Source of the DNA: Eutypella sp. D-1
Lineage: Eukaryota > Ascomycota > Sordariomycetes > Xylariales > Diatrypaceae
Length of the DNA: 64,000 bases
Assembly (NCBI GenBank): GCA_023313575.1
Contig: JAJTTP010000031.1
Coordinates: 247,531 to 311,530, forward strand
Reading direction: 5' to 3'
In this document: one piece after another, positions 36,701-48,791 of the stretch
How positions within the stretch are numbered: position 1 is the stretch's first letter
How the letters are laid out: each line of letters starts with the position of its first letter
Program-made: the position numbers and the translations under genes
Notes under the pieces: model-generated
Databases searched by the model: none
Seen by the model: the letters and a program-made list of their open reading frames with translations, nothing else
Told to the model about the DNA's origin: nothing

Positions 36701-38995
36701 TATTGTTATGTTTTTAATTTTACCGTTAAATTTAGTAATACGATAAAGCTTAAATTTTATAACCGTTTTAGGTTTAAAATATTTATAAATTTTACGGGCA
36801 AATTTTACGTTTATAAAAGAATAACCATTTATTTCCGTATTGCCGAAAAGAAAATTTTAAAATTAAAATAAATCTATTTAATATTATGGAAAATACAAAT
36901 AATAAAAGGTTACCTTTTAAAATTTTTTATAAAACATTATAAAATATATTAACCGTTTTTACTTTTTTATTTTTTATTAATACGTTTTTTAAAAAAGAAT
37001 TTATATTCCTTAAGGTATTTAGTTTTTTTTTCCGATTTTAAATTAAATTTAAAAGATTCTTTTAATTTTTATCGGTTAAATTTATGATTATTAAATTTTT
37101 ATACGATCGCGTTAATTTATTTTTTCGTTAAGTTATTTAATTTTTTTAAAGGTAATTTCGTAATATATAACCTAATTTATAATAAGTAAAATAACGGCCT
37201 TTTTCAAAATATTTTTTAATTTAAGCGGTTAAAAGTTTAAACTTTATTTATTAAGTATTTCCTTTAATTTTATTGTTATTATTTTTACCTTTATCGTTAT
37301 TTCGATTATTATAATAATTACCGTTATTGCCGTTTTTACCCCGGGCTTTTTAAATATTATTAAATTTAAACGTTTTAATAACGTTATATATTTCCGTAAC
37401 GTTTTTCGTATATTTATTAACATCCACGCTTTTATCGGTATATTAAAAAATTAAAACCAGTTTTAAATTAAAAGTAAATCGGGTTTTAAATTTAAATTTT
37501 TAGTTATTTTTAAAAATATAATATTTAGATGTTAATCATATAAAAGCATATCGGAATATATAATAATTAAGTTGCTTTAGTATAAATAAGTCGGTAAGTT
37601 TTTTCCGAGCAGCCTCGGGTCGGTTAAAATCGGAATAATTTTTTTATAAATAAGATATTAACTTTTTTAAAATAAAAATAAGCTCGGGATAAATAATATC
37701 GAGTTAAAGTAAAATGTTATTTATTATATTTCTTTTAAGGTAAGATTTAATTTTAGCTATTTTAGCTCGATCGTTAATAAAATAATCGGTATTAACTTTA
37801 AGTTTATTAATTATTTATTAATATTAGCTTTCGAAAAATATTATATTTTTATTTTTATTAACGTAAAAATCGAGAATAATTAATTTACCGCTTTTATTAT
37901 TATTATTTATAATTTAAATAAATATAACGATATTTACGGCGCGTAATCGTTCTTTCAACGTATTAATCTTTTTTTACTTATTTTTAAAAGCTTAATATAA
38001 AACGTTAACGTTTTACGTGTTTTAATCGGAAATTTTCTTTTTTGCTTTACTTTTATCAGATAATATAATAAGGATAATTTATAACTAATTAGCTGCTTTT
38101 ATTAGCCGGGTTTTTAACTATTTAATAACTTTTCCGAAATATTTTAACTATTTAAAAAAAAAGGTTATCGATTTATTTATTATTTGGATAAGATTTGCTA
38201 GTTTTTAAATTTATTTTTTTAAACTTATTATAAAATAAACTCGAATTTTTACTTCGTAAAATATAGTTTCGGGGCTTTTTTTAATCCTTATTATAAAAGA
38301 TTTTACGTTTATAATACCGGAAAGTTAAGGCTATTTTTTTTTACTTATCGTGGTTATAAAAAGAAAAAAGAAAACTGGTTTATTTGTTTTATAACTGAAA
38401 GGTTTACCATACTTTTTTACTTTTTTAAATAAGCTTTTTTTTTAAAGTAGCGGCATTTATATTTTTAAAAATGTATTTTTTTAATTAATTCTTTAACTTA
38501 TATAATCGAAAAAGTCTTAATAAATAAATTTAAAGATAATTTTTTAATCGTTATTATTTAAAATAGTAATAAATATTTTTACGGCGCTTTTAATAACCGC
38601 GACGCCGGTAAATTACTGTTAGAAAAATATTTTAAAATAATTATTAAATTTAAATTAGTCACGTTTTAAATTAAAAATTGTAAAACGTATATATTTTTTA
38701 ATTTTTAAGACTGTAATAACGGTTTTACTTACGTTTTAAACTATCACGATAATAACTTAATTAATTCAGGTTCGGTTTTAATCGGTATTTTTTTTATTAA
38801 AATATTTTAATATTTTTTTAAGTTATAAAATAATTTAAAAATTATATTACGGCATTAAAAGGTTACGGTAATAAATATAACGAATTCCTTAATATTATAT
38901 AAAATCTTAAAATAAGGAAAAAAGGATTATAAAGATCGGATTTTTAAAATAAAGCCACTTATAAATAGTATTTAAAAAAAGATCTTTAAAATATA

Positions 38996-39813
38996 ATGAT
39001 AATGATGATTTATTTTACGTCCAGGGTGGACCAGCTATTTAAGTATAAGTATAAGCTTACCATATAAATTAATATGGTCCATATTATATAATATATGGGA
39101 CGGTAAAAATAAAGTTTTACGGTTAATAGCTGGCTATAACCGGTAAGGCCCGTATTAACGTATTACGGCTAAAAAAGAAAAAGGCTATTTAAAGTATAGC
39201 CGTATAATTTATAATAACGGTATTTATTAAATTAAAGTAACGTAAAAAGAAATCGTAATAAGGTTAATTTAATAAGGTGCTAATAAACCGGGGTCGTTAA
39301 TTAACGTTAGTTAATAAATTAAAATTACGTATTAATATATATTAGGATTTTATTTACGGCCGCATAGCTTTAACGGATAAGTGTTAATAATTACGGCTAA
39401 ATGGTGCGGTATAATAAAACGCGTATCGCGGTTTTATAAATAAATTACGGGGTATCGGCCCGGCGGGCCGGGCGCATAAAGTTAACACCGGTAACGGGCC
39501 GGCGGGCAGGGCCGATATCGTAACGGGGTTAAGGCTTTAACGCCGCAAGGGGGAAACGGGGTAACGGCGGAGGCGTCGGTTAATCGGGCCGTTACCGGAC
39601 CGGAAAAGTGGGTCGGCAGCTGGCGGCAGCTAACGGAGCTGCGTTAATTTTTACGCCGGCCGGAAAGGCCGGAAAGGTGGGCCCGATTTATTGCCCGCGG
39701 GAAAAAGCGGGGCTGGCGGCAAAACCGCCTTGGTCACCAGGGGATTCGAACCCCTTCTCCTCTTTTCCCATAGGAGGAGCAGCTTAGGTGCGTAGCCACT
39801 GCACCAGGTGGCC
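38996..39813 (-). mobile_element. S element S2: complete 818-bp non-autonomous element
   Basis: It is bounded by 15-bp duplications GATC(T/C)TTAAAATATA at 38981-38995 and 39814-39828, which differ by one C/T. On the minus strand it begins with an 82-nt tRNA-like head (39813-39732), continues with a GC-rich body and a more AT-rich part, and ends in an (ATC)n-like tail. The last 150 bp or so share blocks with the LINE 3' end: the end motif around ACGTCC...GGGTGGACC, the ATATTATATAAT...GGGACGG block and GGCCGTATTAACGTATTACGG-like sequence. It carries no coding motif. RIP damage is light in the head and body. It inserted into the right LTR of the gypsy element. Confidence 0.88.
39732..39813 (-). 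other. tRNA-like head of S element S2
   Basis: The ends pair as an acceptor stem (GGCCACC with GGTGACC, one mismatch). A D-arm with an A box (TGGTGCAGTGG) and a perfect 5-bp T-arm with B box GGTTCGAATCC are present. The anticodon arm does not fold well. This looks like an internal RNA polymerase III promoter derived from a tRNA, not a working tRNA gene. Confidence 0.8.
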
Positions 39814-39943
39814 GATCCTTAAAATATATAAGTACTTAAAGTTAATAAAAAAGATTTTATTAACAAGGTAAAAGCTTATAAAGCCGGATCCTTATTATGG
39901 TTATCTTATTTTAAATCGCCATAATAATTACCGTTATAAATAT

Positions 39944-40427
39944 TAATAATTATAATTAAATAACATAATAAGACAAAGCGCGTATTACGGGCGTAATTAA
40001 GTTATAAAATATCGGCCCGGCGGGCCGGGCGTATAAAGTTAATACCGGTAACGGGCCGGTAAATAAAGCCGATATTATAATAAAATTAAAGCTTTAACGC
40101 CGTAAAATAAAAACGGGGTAATAGTAAAAATTTTAATTAATTGAGTTATTAAACCGGAAAAATAAATTAATAATTAATTACGCCAGCCGAAAAAGTTAAA
40201 AGGTTAAATTTATTTAAAAAAAAATAAGTTTATAAGTTACGCCGGCCCGGTAAGGCTGGAAAAAAAGGTTTCGGTAAAACCGGAATAATAAGTTAAAAAA
40301 TAAGCCCGATTTATTACCCGTAAAAAAAACAAAGTTAACGGTAAAACCGTTTTAATTATTAAAAAGTTTAAACTTTTTTTTTTATAAAAAAGGCAGCTTA
40401 AATCCGTAATTATTATATTAAATAGTT
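39944..40427 (-). mobile_element. S element S1, 5' piece with degraded tRNA-like head
   Basis: It matches 39385-39813 of S2 but with heavy C-to-T and G-to-A change; for instance the head end CACCAGGTGGCC has become TATTAAATAGTT (40416-40427). It is about 55 bp longer than S2 in this part, apparently from extra sequence at about 40210-40290. It contains the GC-rich words CGGCCCGGCGGGCCGGGCG almost intact. Confidence 0.82.
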
Positions 40428-40512
40428 ATTTTTTATTTAAAAAAAATTAAAACCGTTTTTATTTCCGTTTATATCAATTATTAACGTTATTATTTTTATT
40501 ATTATTACGTTT
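40428..40512 (-). mobile_element. LINE copy J, left piece
   Basis: On the minus strand it matches the end of the LINE 5' region or start of ORF1 (LINE E about 25555-25600). It is separated from its right piece (44428 onward) by LINE N. On its left it abuts the S1 head. Confidence 0.65.
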
Positions 40513-40527
40513 TACGTAATTAAATTA

Positions 40528-43500
40528 TATCGGAAAAAGGTTTAACGCAGTATATTAAACATAATAATTAAGTTACTGTTATTATAAAAAATTAAGTATT
40601 AAAGTTATAAAGTAAATAAAATTTAATTATTCGATATTTTTAATTTAAAAGCTTTTATTTATATAGTAAATAATATATTAAATTTAACTTTATTTAATAT
40701 TTTATAAATAACGGTAATAATTAAATTACCGGTAAATTTATTTAAAAATGTTTTATACGCCCGGTTTAATTTCCCTGAAAAAACACGGCTATATTTATTT
40801 TAACTAATTTATTTTTATTGAAAATAAAATCTTAATAACTTTCTTTTTTATATTTAACGTTTAAAATATAAACGGAAATATTTATTAACGTTTTATTAAA
40901 AATATTAAAACAGGTTATAAAAGTTACAAATAAACCGTAATACAATTACGGTTAAAATATTATTTAATAAAATACGAATTATAAAAACGTTATTACTTAT
41001 TTATACCGCGTTTACCGGGTAAACGGTACGGAAAGAGTTTAAAAACTTATTAAAGTTTTAAAAAGAAATATAACGGGTTAAAAAATAATATTAAAATAAA
41101 TTTATTACCGAAATTAATAATAATAAAATTATTTTTAAAATTATCGATTAATATAATTTTAAAAATAATTTCCGTTCGTTACCGATAAAAAATAAAGATG
41201 AAGTAATTACCGATATAAAAAAAAATTAAATTATTACGTTATAAAATATTAATTTTTTAAATAACCGGTAAAAATACTATAAATCTTTAATGATTATTAT
41301 AATTATAAAATTAAAATAAATTTAATTACGAAAACGTATAATAAACTTATTTTAACTTTCCGTAAAACTTTTAAATATTAATAACGGAAACGGAAAATAT
41401 TTATATTCGAACTCCGTTTATAATACCTGGTAAAAACGAGCTAATAATTATATTATTATAATTAATTTAATTAATAATTAATAAAATAATATATCCGTTA
41501 TATAAAACATATTTACATTATAATTATTATATTTTTTTAATATAAATAAATTTACTTTTATTAAGTTTAAATTATAATAATTTATATTTATATTTCTATA
41601 TTTAAGTAAAAAGCTTATAAAATTAATAATTAAACGTATAACGGTATAAGCTTTACGTTATAAAATATTTTACCCGTAATAATTTAACGCTTTTTTAAAA
41701 AATTTAATAGTTAATTTAATTATTTACGTTATTTATAATATCGAATAAGCGTTTATTTACGGAAATATTACGTCGTTATTTATAATAAACGTATTAAATA
41801 TTTTTAACGTAATTTTACGCGGTTATTTTATTTTCCGCTTAAAATAATAAAAATAAAACATAAAATTTATACGATAAATAAATTTTTTTATAACGGATTA
41901 ATAAACCGTTATATATATAAAAAACGTTATTATTAATTTTATTTTTTTATTTTATTATATATTATAGAACGTTTTTATATTTCTTTATTTTTTTTATATA
42001 TTAAATTAATATTATAAAGAAAACCTATACTTAACATTAAATTCGGATATATAAATAATATTATTATTTTACGGACTGGTTTAATTACTTTTTATATAAT
42101 AGTAATTTTAATTATTGACGTAAAAAACGTATTAAATTAAAAGAAAATAATATTTTATTTTTTAATTTAATAAAATATAAACTTAAATATTTCTATAAAA
42201 ATAAAACCTTTAAAACCGATGCGGTTATTATAACCGACGGCGTTTTTAAAATCGAGGTTTTAATAAAAATAATCCGGTAATTAAGTATTTTTTTTAATTT
42301 ATAATTTAATTGTAAAAAATATGTTATTAAATAAAGTAATAAAGCATTATAAATAATTAATTATATATAACCTTTTAATAAAATTATATACGGGTTTTTT
42401 TTTAAATAAAAATATTAAAACCGTTAAGGTTTATATAATACCGATCGAAATATATATTATAAAAGCTTAATAATTAAATATATAACGTTTTTCGGTAAAC
42501 GATATGTTTAAATTAGCCGATATTAAAATAAACTTATTTTTAAAAAAATTACATAAATTATTTAAAGTTATTATTAAAATTACTGTGACGGCTGGTCTAT
42601 TCCTAACTATTAGTCCAGTCGAGGGGTTTATGTTAGCAGGAGTGTTAGGGTTTTAAGCAATAAGTAATTACGTTTGGAAATAGCAAAAAGAAAGGTGCTT
42701 TAAGTAATTAAGTTATATTATAAGCTAAAAAGTTTAAAAATTATTTAAAAAAAAGGTAATAAACGTAGCTATATACTATTTATGTCCTTTATTCCTGACA
42801 TTGGAATATATGGTTGCTGTTAGATCGTTAGGATCGCATCCGAGTATAGCGATCTAACATCGTTAAAATCATTACCGATCCAACCGATCTTTCCTGGTCG
42901 TGTGGCGCATGTGGCTTACTTTAGTGTGGCTATCTTTTTCTCCAGAACTTAAGTCAGGGATCTTTTCTTGCTGTGTTAGCCCCATTAGGCCCAATGGCCC
43001 GACCGGTTATAACAATTACGTTACTTATTTAATGTATTATTTATATTAATATTTTTTATAAAAAAGTAAAAATATTATTAATTAAAATACTTTTTATATA
43101 AATTAATTTAAAATATTTAATACGTTTCTGGACGTTAAATAAAAATTATCCCGTAATTACTTGTTTAATTTATTTTTTTTAAAAAGGGTAACACGTTTAT
43201 AACTTACCGATATTACCCCGGCTTATTTTTATTTATACCTATTTTTTCCGATAAAAATAAAACTATTAAAATATATAAAAAGTAATTAATTTTTGCTAAT
43301 AAATTTAATTATTTATTTTAATAACTTTAAAATTAACCGTATAAATTAAAGATTTATATTTTATTAAAATAATAAACGTAAACTGTTTTATGCCGTTTAT
43401 AAACTTTTAATTTAAATAAAAATTAATATAACTTTAACCTTTTAATAACCGGTTTATACTTTTATATTAATAATATAGTAATTATTTAAAGCTTATTTAA

Positions 43501-44412
43501 TTACTTATCCGATAATTTTTAAACCGACTTTTTACTATTTTATAAAACGGTTTTTTATATATACTTACTTATTACTTTTATCCGGTAAACGTTAAGGTAT
43601 AAAAATATCGACAGTAATAAAGTTATAAACGTTTAAATTAAACTCGAAACTGCTTAATATTTAAATTTTAAAAATATTGTAACTTTTATTTATTTTTAAC
43701 GTATTATAAAAAAAAGCATAAGCTTTTTTTCGTTAAATAATAGCTTCGAAATACCTTTTTATTATATATACGATAAAACTTTTTATATAAAGAACTGCCG
43801 TTTAAACTTTTTTTTAACGTTTAATATTATATTACCTTTTTATAAAACGATCGGGTTATAATAATTTTATTAAATATTATTAATATTTTAAATATAACGC
43901 GTTTTATTTTTACCGGTATAAAAAAAAACCGCCGGCTATATTTTCGATTATAATATTACGAAAAGCATTTTTTTTTTTTAACCTAATTTAATTATAAAAC
44001 GATTTAACTTTTTAATTATAAAAGTTATTTTATTTTTTTAACCTTTTTCGATAAAACCAGGCTTTATTCGAAAACGGATTAAAACGGTACGTAATAAAAT
44101 ACGGTAAGTTTTAAAACTATTTATTAAGTAACGGGTAAAATAATTAAGGTATAATACGGAAGATTCGGAAATAAATAATAAGGCCTTAATTAAAGGATAG
44201 CTATAAATAAATAAAAGTTAATAAAGGATTTTTTATATTAACTGTAATACGTTAATACGGCCTCCCGAGGTTTATTTTAACCGTTTTATATATTATATAA
44301 TATCGGCAGTTAATTAATATTTAAATATAGCCTTATGTATAAGCTTATAAATAAATAGCTTTAAATAGTATAATTTATTTAAACGTAAAATAAATTATTA
44401 TTATTATTATTA
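40528..44412 (+). mobile_element. LINE copy N: 5'-truncated LINE carrying a solo LTR
   Basis: It is bounded by exact 15-bp duplications TACGTAATTAAATTA at 40513-40527 and 44413-44427. It starts within the endonuclease motif, continues through RT (about 41930-42060) and ends with an (ATT)n tail. It is heavily RIP-mutated. A solo LTR interrupts it at 42584-43014; removing that and one ATTAC restores alignment with LINE E at about 29510. Confidence 0.9.
42584..43014. mobile_element. Solo LTR, 431 bp, almost free of RIP
   Basis: It begins TGTGACGG and ends TTATAACA (TG...CA type), flanked by 5-bp duplications ATTAC at 42579-42583 and 43015-43019. Both halves of a perfect 10-bp inverted repeat, TGTTAGATCG (42818-42827) and CGATCTAACA (42850-42859), lie inside. 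Its composition is far more normal than the LINE around it, except for an AT-rich part at 42680-42775. It is unrelated to the gypsy LTRs at 31311 and 38845. The internal part of the element has been lost, presumably by LTR-LTR recombination. Confidence 0.9.
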
Positions 44413-44427
44413 TACGTAATTAAATTA

Positions 44428-45285
44428 AAATATAATTTTTTATTAGCCCTGTTATTATTATTACGTTTATATACGATATTTATAAAGTTAATTAAATTAA
44501 TTAAATAGGTTTTATTTTATTACTGTTATGATTAACTAAGCTTGTAATAAATAATTTTTATTTAAAAGTATTAATAAAAAAGATAAAAGGTAAAACATAT
44601 TAAAATTAAATAAAGCCGTTAAGTTTTTATATTTTATATTTCTTAATATTATTAATATTATTAAAAATGTTAATAATAATAATCACGTCACTAATAAATT
44701 TAAAATGTAAATTATTCGTAATTTTAATTATTATTATTTTAATTAATTTACGGGATATTCCGGCTTACGTTATATATATTTTTATGTTATAATCTTTAAA
44801 ACCAGTATTTAAATAAGCGGATAAAATAAATAATATATTAAACTTTGTTTTTATTATTACTTTCTTTTTATAATACCCGGATTAAAAAAAGTATAAAATT
44901 ATTTAACGTATTTTTCAGGGTTTTTAATTTAAAAAGGACCGGTTTTAAAAATTTATTAATTTTATACTTTTTTAATAAAGCTTTAAGTTCGTATATACCC
45001 GTGTTAGCTTTATTTTAATTAAAAATAAATACGGGTTATAATTACAATGCCGCCGCAATAACGGCGTCGTAAATACGGATAAGTATCGTAAATATTTTAA
45101 AAGTAAAGCATTTAATATTTTACCGTAAAAAACTTTAAAGTTAAAAAAGTGGCAATTTTATTATTTTTAATACTTATAAATATATTTAATTTAAAGGTAT
45201 AAAATGTATAAAGCTTACGATATAAAAAGGATATATATAAATAAATGTTTTAATAATGTTTTCTTTTTAAAAAAAAAGTTGCTTT
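44428..45285 (-). mobile_element. LINE copy J, right piece (5' region)
   Basis: It matches the reverse complement of the first 0.9 kb of LINE E, with its 5' end at about 45285. It is joined to 40428-40512 once LINE N is removed. Its 3' part is missing from the expected place to the left of S1. Confidence 0.75.
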
Positions 45286-48050
45286 TTACGGGGGAAAAAA
45301 CCGGGACCGTATTAACGTATTACAGTTAATATAAAAAATCCTCCGTTTTGTATTTATTTATAGCTATCCTTTTTTAAAACCTTATTATCTTTTTCCGAAT
45401 CTTATATAATATACTTCGGTTATCTTTTTATTACCTGTAAATAATTTAAAACTTACCGTATTTCTATTACGTGTTTTTTTAATCCGTTAAATAAGGCTTA
45501 ATTTTACCGAAAAAAGTAAAAAACCGAAATAGTTTTTATAATTAAAATATTAAATTATTTTATAACTTAAGTTAAAAAGTAAAAAGTACTTTTTATAATA
45601 TCGAAATTAAAAACATAACCCGTAATCTTTTTATACCGGTAAAAATAAAACGTATTATATTTAAAACGTTAATAATATTTAATAAAGTTATTATAATTTA
45701 ATAGATTTATAAAAAAGTAATATAATATTAAACGTAAAAACAATTCGGGCAATAATTTTTTATACAGTAAATTTTATCGTATATACGATAAAAAAATATT
45801 TCGAAATTATTATTTAATAAAAAAAAGCTTATGCCTTTTTTTTATAATACGTTTAAAATAAATTAAAATTATTATCCCGGTATTTAAATATTAAACGGTC
45901 TCGAGTTTAATTTAAATATTTATAGCTTTATTACCCGAAATATTTTTATATCCCGGTATTTATTAAATAAAAGTAATAAACGGTCGGATATAAATAATTA
46001 TATCGTAAAAACTTAAAAGATCGGTTTAAACATTATTAAATAATTAACCGAAAAAGTTTTATATAATATCCGTATTATTAATATAAAAGTATAAACCGGT
46101 TATTAAAAGGTTAAAGGTATACCAGTTTATTTTTATTTATTATACCGTTTTATATACAGTTATTACCTTTTTATTAAAAACTTTTACTTAAATTAAAAGT
46201 TTATAAACGGTATAAAAAGATTTACGTCCGTTATTTTAATAAAATATAAATCCTTAATTTATACGGTTAACTGCAAAGCTATTAAAATAAATAATTAAAT
46301 CCGTTAAAAAATAGTATAAATAAAATAGTTAACGTTTTATAAAAAGATATAAATATAAATAAATTAACGTTATATCGGTAAGTTATAAACGCGTCGGTTT
46401 TTTTTTAAAATTAAAATAATCGGGTAATTACGAAGTAATTTTTATTTCTCGTCCGGAAATGTACCGAATATTTTAATTTAATTTACGTAAAAAGTATTTT
46501 TATTAACGGTATCCCCGATTTTTTTAAAAGATAATACTATAAATAATATATTAAATAAATAACGCGGTTTTAATAACGACTTTAAATGATTTATTTAATT
46601 TATTTATAAATAAATTTATTTTAATATGGGTTAATTTAAACGAGTTCTTTATTAAAAAACGTTATACGTTTAATTATTAAGTTTTTATAACGTATATTAC
46701 GATCGGTATTATATAAATGTTAATAGCTTTAACGGCTTTATTTAAAAAAGAACCGTATATAATTTTATTAAGGTAAAATATATAATTAGTTATTTATAAT
46801 ATTTTATTATTTTATTTAATAATATGTTTTTTAAAATTAAATTACAAGTTAAAAAAAACGTTAAGTTATCGTATCGTTACCGTTAATGCTTTTATTTTTA
46901 TAAAAATATTTAGATTCGTATTTTATTAAATTAAAAAATAAGGTATTATTTTTTTAACCGAATACGTTTTTTATATCGGTAATTAATATCGTAACCGTAT
47001 AAAAAGTAATTAATTTAATCCATAAAATAACGATATTATTTACATATCCGAATTTAATATTTAATATAAGCTTTTTTTATAACACTAACTTAATGTATAA
47101 TATAAAATAAATAAAAAATATAAGCGATTTTTACAGTATGCCGTATAATAAAAAGATAAAATTAATAATAACGTTTTTTATATATATAATAACCCGCCGA
47201 TTTATTAAAAAGATTTACTTATTATATACGTTTTATATTTTATTTTTATTTTTTTAACCACAAAATAAAACGATTACGTAAAATAATATTATAAACGCCC
47301 GATATATTTATTATTAACAATAACGTAACGTTTTTACAGGTAAAGATTTATTCGACGTTATAAATAACGTAAATAACCAAGTTAATTATTAACGTTTTAA
47401 AAAAAAGCGGCGAATTATTAAGGGTAAAATATTTTATAATGTAATATTTATACCGTTATACGTTTAATTATTAATTTTTTATAACTTTTTATTTAAATAA
47501 AAAAGTAATAATATAAATTTTTATAACTTAAATTTAATAAAATCGAATTTATTTATTTTAAAAGAAATAATTACCTTTATTATTTTAGAAGCTTAAAAGT
47601 AATTATTATAACGTAAATAAGTTTTATATAATATACGGACCGTTTTATTTGTCATTAACTAAATTAATTATAAAAATATTACCGTTAAACTATTTTATTA
47701 AATGCCGTAAAAAAGGTACGAACGTAAATATTTTCCGTTTTTATTATTAATATTGAAAGGTTTTATAATAAATTTAAATAAATTTATTATATACCGTTAC
47801 GATTAAGTTTATTTTAATTTTATAATTATAATATTTATTACGGGTCCGTAATATCGTTACTGGCTATTTATAAAATTAATCCCTTATAACGAAATAAGCT
47901 AACTTTTCTTTCCGTATTAATAATTACTTTATTTTTATTTTTTATTAATAAAAACCGGAAATTATTTTTAAATTTATATTAACTGATAATTTTAAAGATA
48001 TTTTTATCGTTATTAATTTTAACGATAAGCTTATTTTAATATTATTTTTT
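45286..48050 (-). mobile_element. LINE copy I: 3' half, minus strand
   Basis: It starts inside the LINE 3' UTR, without the terminal tail, and runs through the RNase H and RT regions to 48050, where LINE M begins exactly at its CATCC 5' end. The rest of copy I is probably to the right of M, beyond the window. Confidence 0.75.
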
Positions 48051-48791
48051 CATCCTTTTTCCTTTTCCTTTACTTACTTAAAATATTATTAAAACTTTTA
48101 CATTTTTCCTTTTATTTTTTATACCTTAATTATTATTAAAACCTTTACTTATATATAAAACATTTATATTATAAGCTTTATTTATATTATACTTTCGGAT
48201 TAAATATACCCGTAAATATTAAAAATAATAAAACCGTTACCTTTTTAATTTTAAACTTTCTTTCGGTAAAGCATTAAACGTTTTACCTTTAAAAAACCTA
48301 CGATAATTATTCGCATTTACGACGCTAATTATACGACGGTAACATTATAATAATTTATACCCGTTTTTAATATAAAAAATAAGGCCGGTACGGGTATATA
48401 TAAATTAAAAGCTTTATTAAAAAAGGTATAAAATTAATAAGCTTTTATAACCGGTCTTTCTTTATTTTAAAAACTCGAAAAACGTGTTAAACGATTTTAT
48501 ATTTTTTTTTAATCCGCGCGTTATAGGAAAAAAAAAGGCAATAATAAAGGTAAAGTTTAACGTATTACTTATTTTATTTATTTATTTAAATATTAATTTT
48601 AATGATTACGATATAAAAATATATATAACGTAAGTCAAAATATTTTATAAGCTAATAAAAAAAGGTAATAATTAAAATTATAAATAGCTTAAATTTTAAA
48701 TTTATTAATTACGTAATTATTATTATTATTAATATTATTAATATTAAAAAGTATGGAATAAAGTTTAACGGTTTCGCTTAATTTTAATACG
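48051..48791 (+). mobile_element. LINE copy M, 5' piece
   Basis: It begins CATCCTTTTTCC, the same 5' end as LINE E, and covers the first 0.74 kb. It is interrupted by LINE L at the 14-bp duplication TTAATTTTAATACG and resumes at 55259. Confidence 0.85.

Larger units (their letters stand above)
31311..39938 (-). mobile_element. Ty3/gypsy LTR retrotransposon, RIP-inactivated, minus strand
   Basis: The element lies between AATAT duplications (31306-31310 and 39939-39943). LTRs are 31311-31610 and 38845-39938, the latter interrupted by an S element. On the minus strand the reverse transcriptase region (about 36420-36030) keeps K-D-R-Y-P-L-P-L and, later, Y-I-N-D-I-L-I-F-S, the YIDD active site with D mutated to N. 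Integrase-like sequence (F-I-S-D-F-I-N after a mutated R-G-P-Q-type motif) is at about 34500-34560. The order RT then integrase identifies Ty3/gypsy rather than copia. Without its nested LINE (32203-33775) and S element (38996-39813) it would be about 6.2 kb. It inserted into S element S1. Confidence 0.9.

Noticed and set aside
39732..39813. A functional tRNA gene
   Set aside because: The anticodon arm does not fold, the same unit recurs at 59504 as the head of a longer repeat, and TSDs lie at the ends of the longer unit.
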